Assembly: GCA_949152475.1 (NCBI GenBank) | Contig: OX424555.1 | Location: forward strand, 58,695,977-58,759,976 | Length of the DNA stretch: 64,000 bases | Direction: 5' to 3' | Source: Terebella lapidaria | Lineage: Eukaryota; Annelida; Polychaeta; Terebellida; Terebellidae | Position numbers and translations under genes: made by a program | The notes under the pieces: generated by a model | The model's database searches: none | Seen by the model: the letters and a program-made list of their open reading frames with translations, nothing else | Told to the model about the DNA's origin: nothing | In this document: piece by piece, positions 61,937 through 64,000 of the stretch | How positions within the stretch are numbered: position 1 is the first letter of the stretch | Layout of the letters: each line of letters opens with the position of its first letter

Positions 61937-63290
61937 TTGGTGTGCAAACTATACTCCAACTATACTTCATTATTAATATTGTTAATGCACGGTGCAAGCA
62001 TATGATCATGGGTGTTATCCATCGGCCAGATGGGTGGAATATGGGCAATAACAATTTGTTGTTATGTAGCTGAATGAGAACATACAGAGAACCCTATACA
62101 TGTACACCGCATATGAATAATATAAACTGTCCGTTTGTAATATATATGCATAATCTCATTGTCTAAAGGCAATGGTAAAAACATGCAAGCCCCACAGATT
62201 TACACTGACCAGAGGACGAGGTCATGTGCATAATTATTTTTCTACATGGGTATAATAACTCTCGGGCGAGAACAAGCATGAGGTGATTTCTGTTAAATAA
62301 TCGATTTATTCCCTCCAGCAAGGATAACGATAAACTAGAGGATAAACCACAGGATGTCTTGAAGACAAACGTGGATATAATGGTATATCTACAATCTATA
62401 TCTGGTATCTATGAACACAAAGTGGTTATACAATATCATTGTTTTAGTGAAACAATCAAACGAACACAGAGAAAACGGTTTTAGTGAAACAATTCAACGA
62501 ACACAAGGGAAAATGGTTTGGTATCCACCGTGAACACAGATATGACTGTCGTTACAGTTTTCCGGATAGATTTTCATGACACTGGATATGTCAAACGATT
62601 AGGCAACGGGAAGGCCATGATGGTATTTCATTGTGAGTCAAACAATGTCCTCCAAACATTAACTGAGCGACACCGTTGGTGTCTGAGCTATGGCATTCAG
62701 TGTCTAGTACCATCTACACATGTAGTTAGTCATCAATGCCACAGCAATGGCATGCCTTATCTCTCAAATCATCACATCTTATGTATCGATCCCTGGCGGA
62801 ATGAATCCCCACTTTGGTGTTCTGCACAGCCGGAGATGTCGTGATGACCCAGACACTGTCCAGAGAGACAAGATTCACTTGTCATTTGTCTGGAACCAGG
62901 GCAGTTCTCTTATCGATACCGTTTGTAGCTGTCTCATGGCAGTCTGAAAGGAAGACGCTGAGGGCAATATGTCCGATTCCAATATACCGATAAAGAACGT
63001 TGTGAGTGTTTCAGTTTCATTTCGTAGATTTCGGAATATGAGTTTATACATGTAATCATTCTTGTTCATCTGATAGGGTATACATTAGATGATACCCTGG
63101 TTACAAAAACTAGGGCGTTGAGTTCGGTTGCCCAAAGAAAGAATCGGTTGCGTCACCACTACCAATCTTCCATTGAGTTAGTAATAATTTATTTTACATC
63201 GCTTAAACTCGCATGATACATGGTACTTGTATACAATTAAGCTTAATTAGCTTCTGCAGTTGATCAATGCATCCTTCTGACAATGAACCG
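61937..63290. repeat. Array 2 block resuming after the large gene
   Basis: Homologous by eye to 50830-52300: TATTGTTAATGCACGGTGCAAG against TATTGTTAATATACAATGCAAG, CACTGACCAGAGGACGAGGT against the segment near 51146, and a long match at 62750-62950 against 51866-52080. I see no continuation of the nuclease frame here, such as a plausible final exon. Confidence 0.6.
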
Positions 63291-64000
63291 TTTCTCATTC
63301 TTGTAAAACAGATAAACAATGATAGGTGAGAATAAAAAAAAAATGGGGCGTGGGAATTGTGCTTAATCATGCTTGAGCGTTCATTGTGCACTGGACCAAG
63401 GGGGTTAACATGCACAGTATGAAATCCTTTGTGTCTTCCTCGACACTTTTCATTATCGAAGTATTTTGATGATTATTCAATCCATGTATTATGCTGCATA
63501 AAATTACTTAAATCCTGGACACAAATTGCAAGCAACCTGAAATGTATGTATCAATTTGTCGATCGAACAAGATTTTGATGATGACAATGGAACACCTAAC
63601 ACCAAACATTTCTGGAACAGAAACGAGGCCACACTGTTGTCATCATAGGCAAACAGTGTGAGAAAATAGTTGTTACTACTGTAAACTTGATGAAGTTAGT
63701 GCACAATTGCCCAACAACTTGTAAAACTAAATTAGATGTCCGAAACAAACCCGATACATAGGTGTCTGACGAGCACATAAGTGGCCTCTTACAGGCCACA
63801 AGATAGGTACGACATTAAAAGTCGCATCCAAATATATTTCTGTTTCAACTAAAGTAAACCTGATGCATGTTGATTTCAGATGAGTGTGACGGGACCATAA
63901 TAATCCCTCGCATGTGACAACATCACGCTTCTGCAGGTCATCAAGTATTAAGTGAATAAATAATCGCTGAAAGCTGCAGCAGCATGTCAGCTCTTTGTAT
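63291..64000. repeat. Tandem array 2, unit U5 (start only)
   Basis: GGGGCGTGGGAATTGTGCTTAATCATG at 63345-63371 matches U4 52360-52385. CATGCACAGTATGAAATCC near 63409 and CTTCCTCGACACTTTTCA near 63436 match U4 52424 and 52527. The unit runs off the window end. Confidence 0.6.

Larger units (their letters stand above)
52301..63290. repeat. Tandem array 2, unit U4 (split by the 57989-61936 gene)
   Basis: Unit blocks recur at 52379, 52428, 53455-53700, 54135-54330, 54660-54880, 55660-55990, 56350, 56483 and 56605-56900. The last-third block, seen in U3 at 50830-52150, resumes at about 61940-62950; the word TTTGTCTGGAACCAGGGCAG is shared at about 52012 and 62886. About 5 kb between 56920 and 61936 is foreign to the unit and contains the large gene. 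Confidence 0.65.

Overview
This is nuclear DNA from an animal, most likely a marine invertebrate such as a lancelet, mollusc or brachiopod. The evidence is GT-AG introns in a metazoan-only gene family (Shisa), very low gene density, frequent TACATGTA-type palindromes, and many non-autonomous elements and hairpin-ended repeats. I cannot fix the species by eye. All repeat alignments below were made by eye, so their edges are approximate unless a base-exact boundary is stated.

Layout. Bases 121-1674, minus strand: the last four exons of a Shisa-family membrane protein gene; its signal-peptide exon is not identified. Bases 1.7-5.8 kb: non-coding DNA with a short inverted-repeat element at 2100-2513. 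Bases 5.8-21.4 kb: about four diverged tandem copies of a non-coding unit of about 4 kb (array 1). Bases 21.4-35 kb: mostly single-copy non-coding DNA holding a 2.34 kb terminal-inverted-repeat transposon with a 5-base target duplication (24966-27303), a GC-rich island (33.96-34.46 kb) and an orphan TATA/CCAAT-type promoter (34.63-34.81 kb). Bases 35.1-64 kb: a second tandem array of diverged units (U1-U5, array 2). Its members have been split by different insertions: a possible mini-LTR element in U2, an 8-mer foldback element and a nuclear-receptor-half-site satellite in U3, and a LINE-like tail and a large gene in U4.

The large gene, 57989-61936 on the plus strand (1315 codons), is the most interesting item. 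It encodes two N-terminal paired Cys/His modules, a nuclear localisation stretch, and a conserved middle region with scattered invariant-looking acids. At its C-terminus is a FEN1/XPG-like PIN nuclease core, with D1093, D1131, E1233-A-D1235 and D1260-T-D1262 in the right order. I read it as a transposon-associated or domesticated zinc-module plus nuclease protein. Its reading frame leaves the family sequence shortly after the fourth acid cluster, so the last part of the nuclease fold is either in a later exon beyond a long intron or has been lost at a repeat junction.

The two genes show no sign of working together. The rest of the window is repeat-shaped non-coding DNA. The many other short open frames are not supported as genes.
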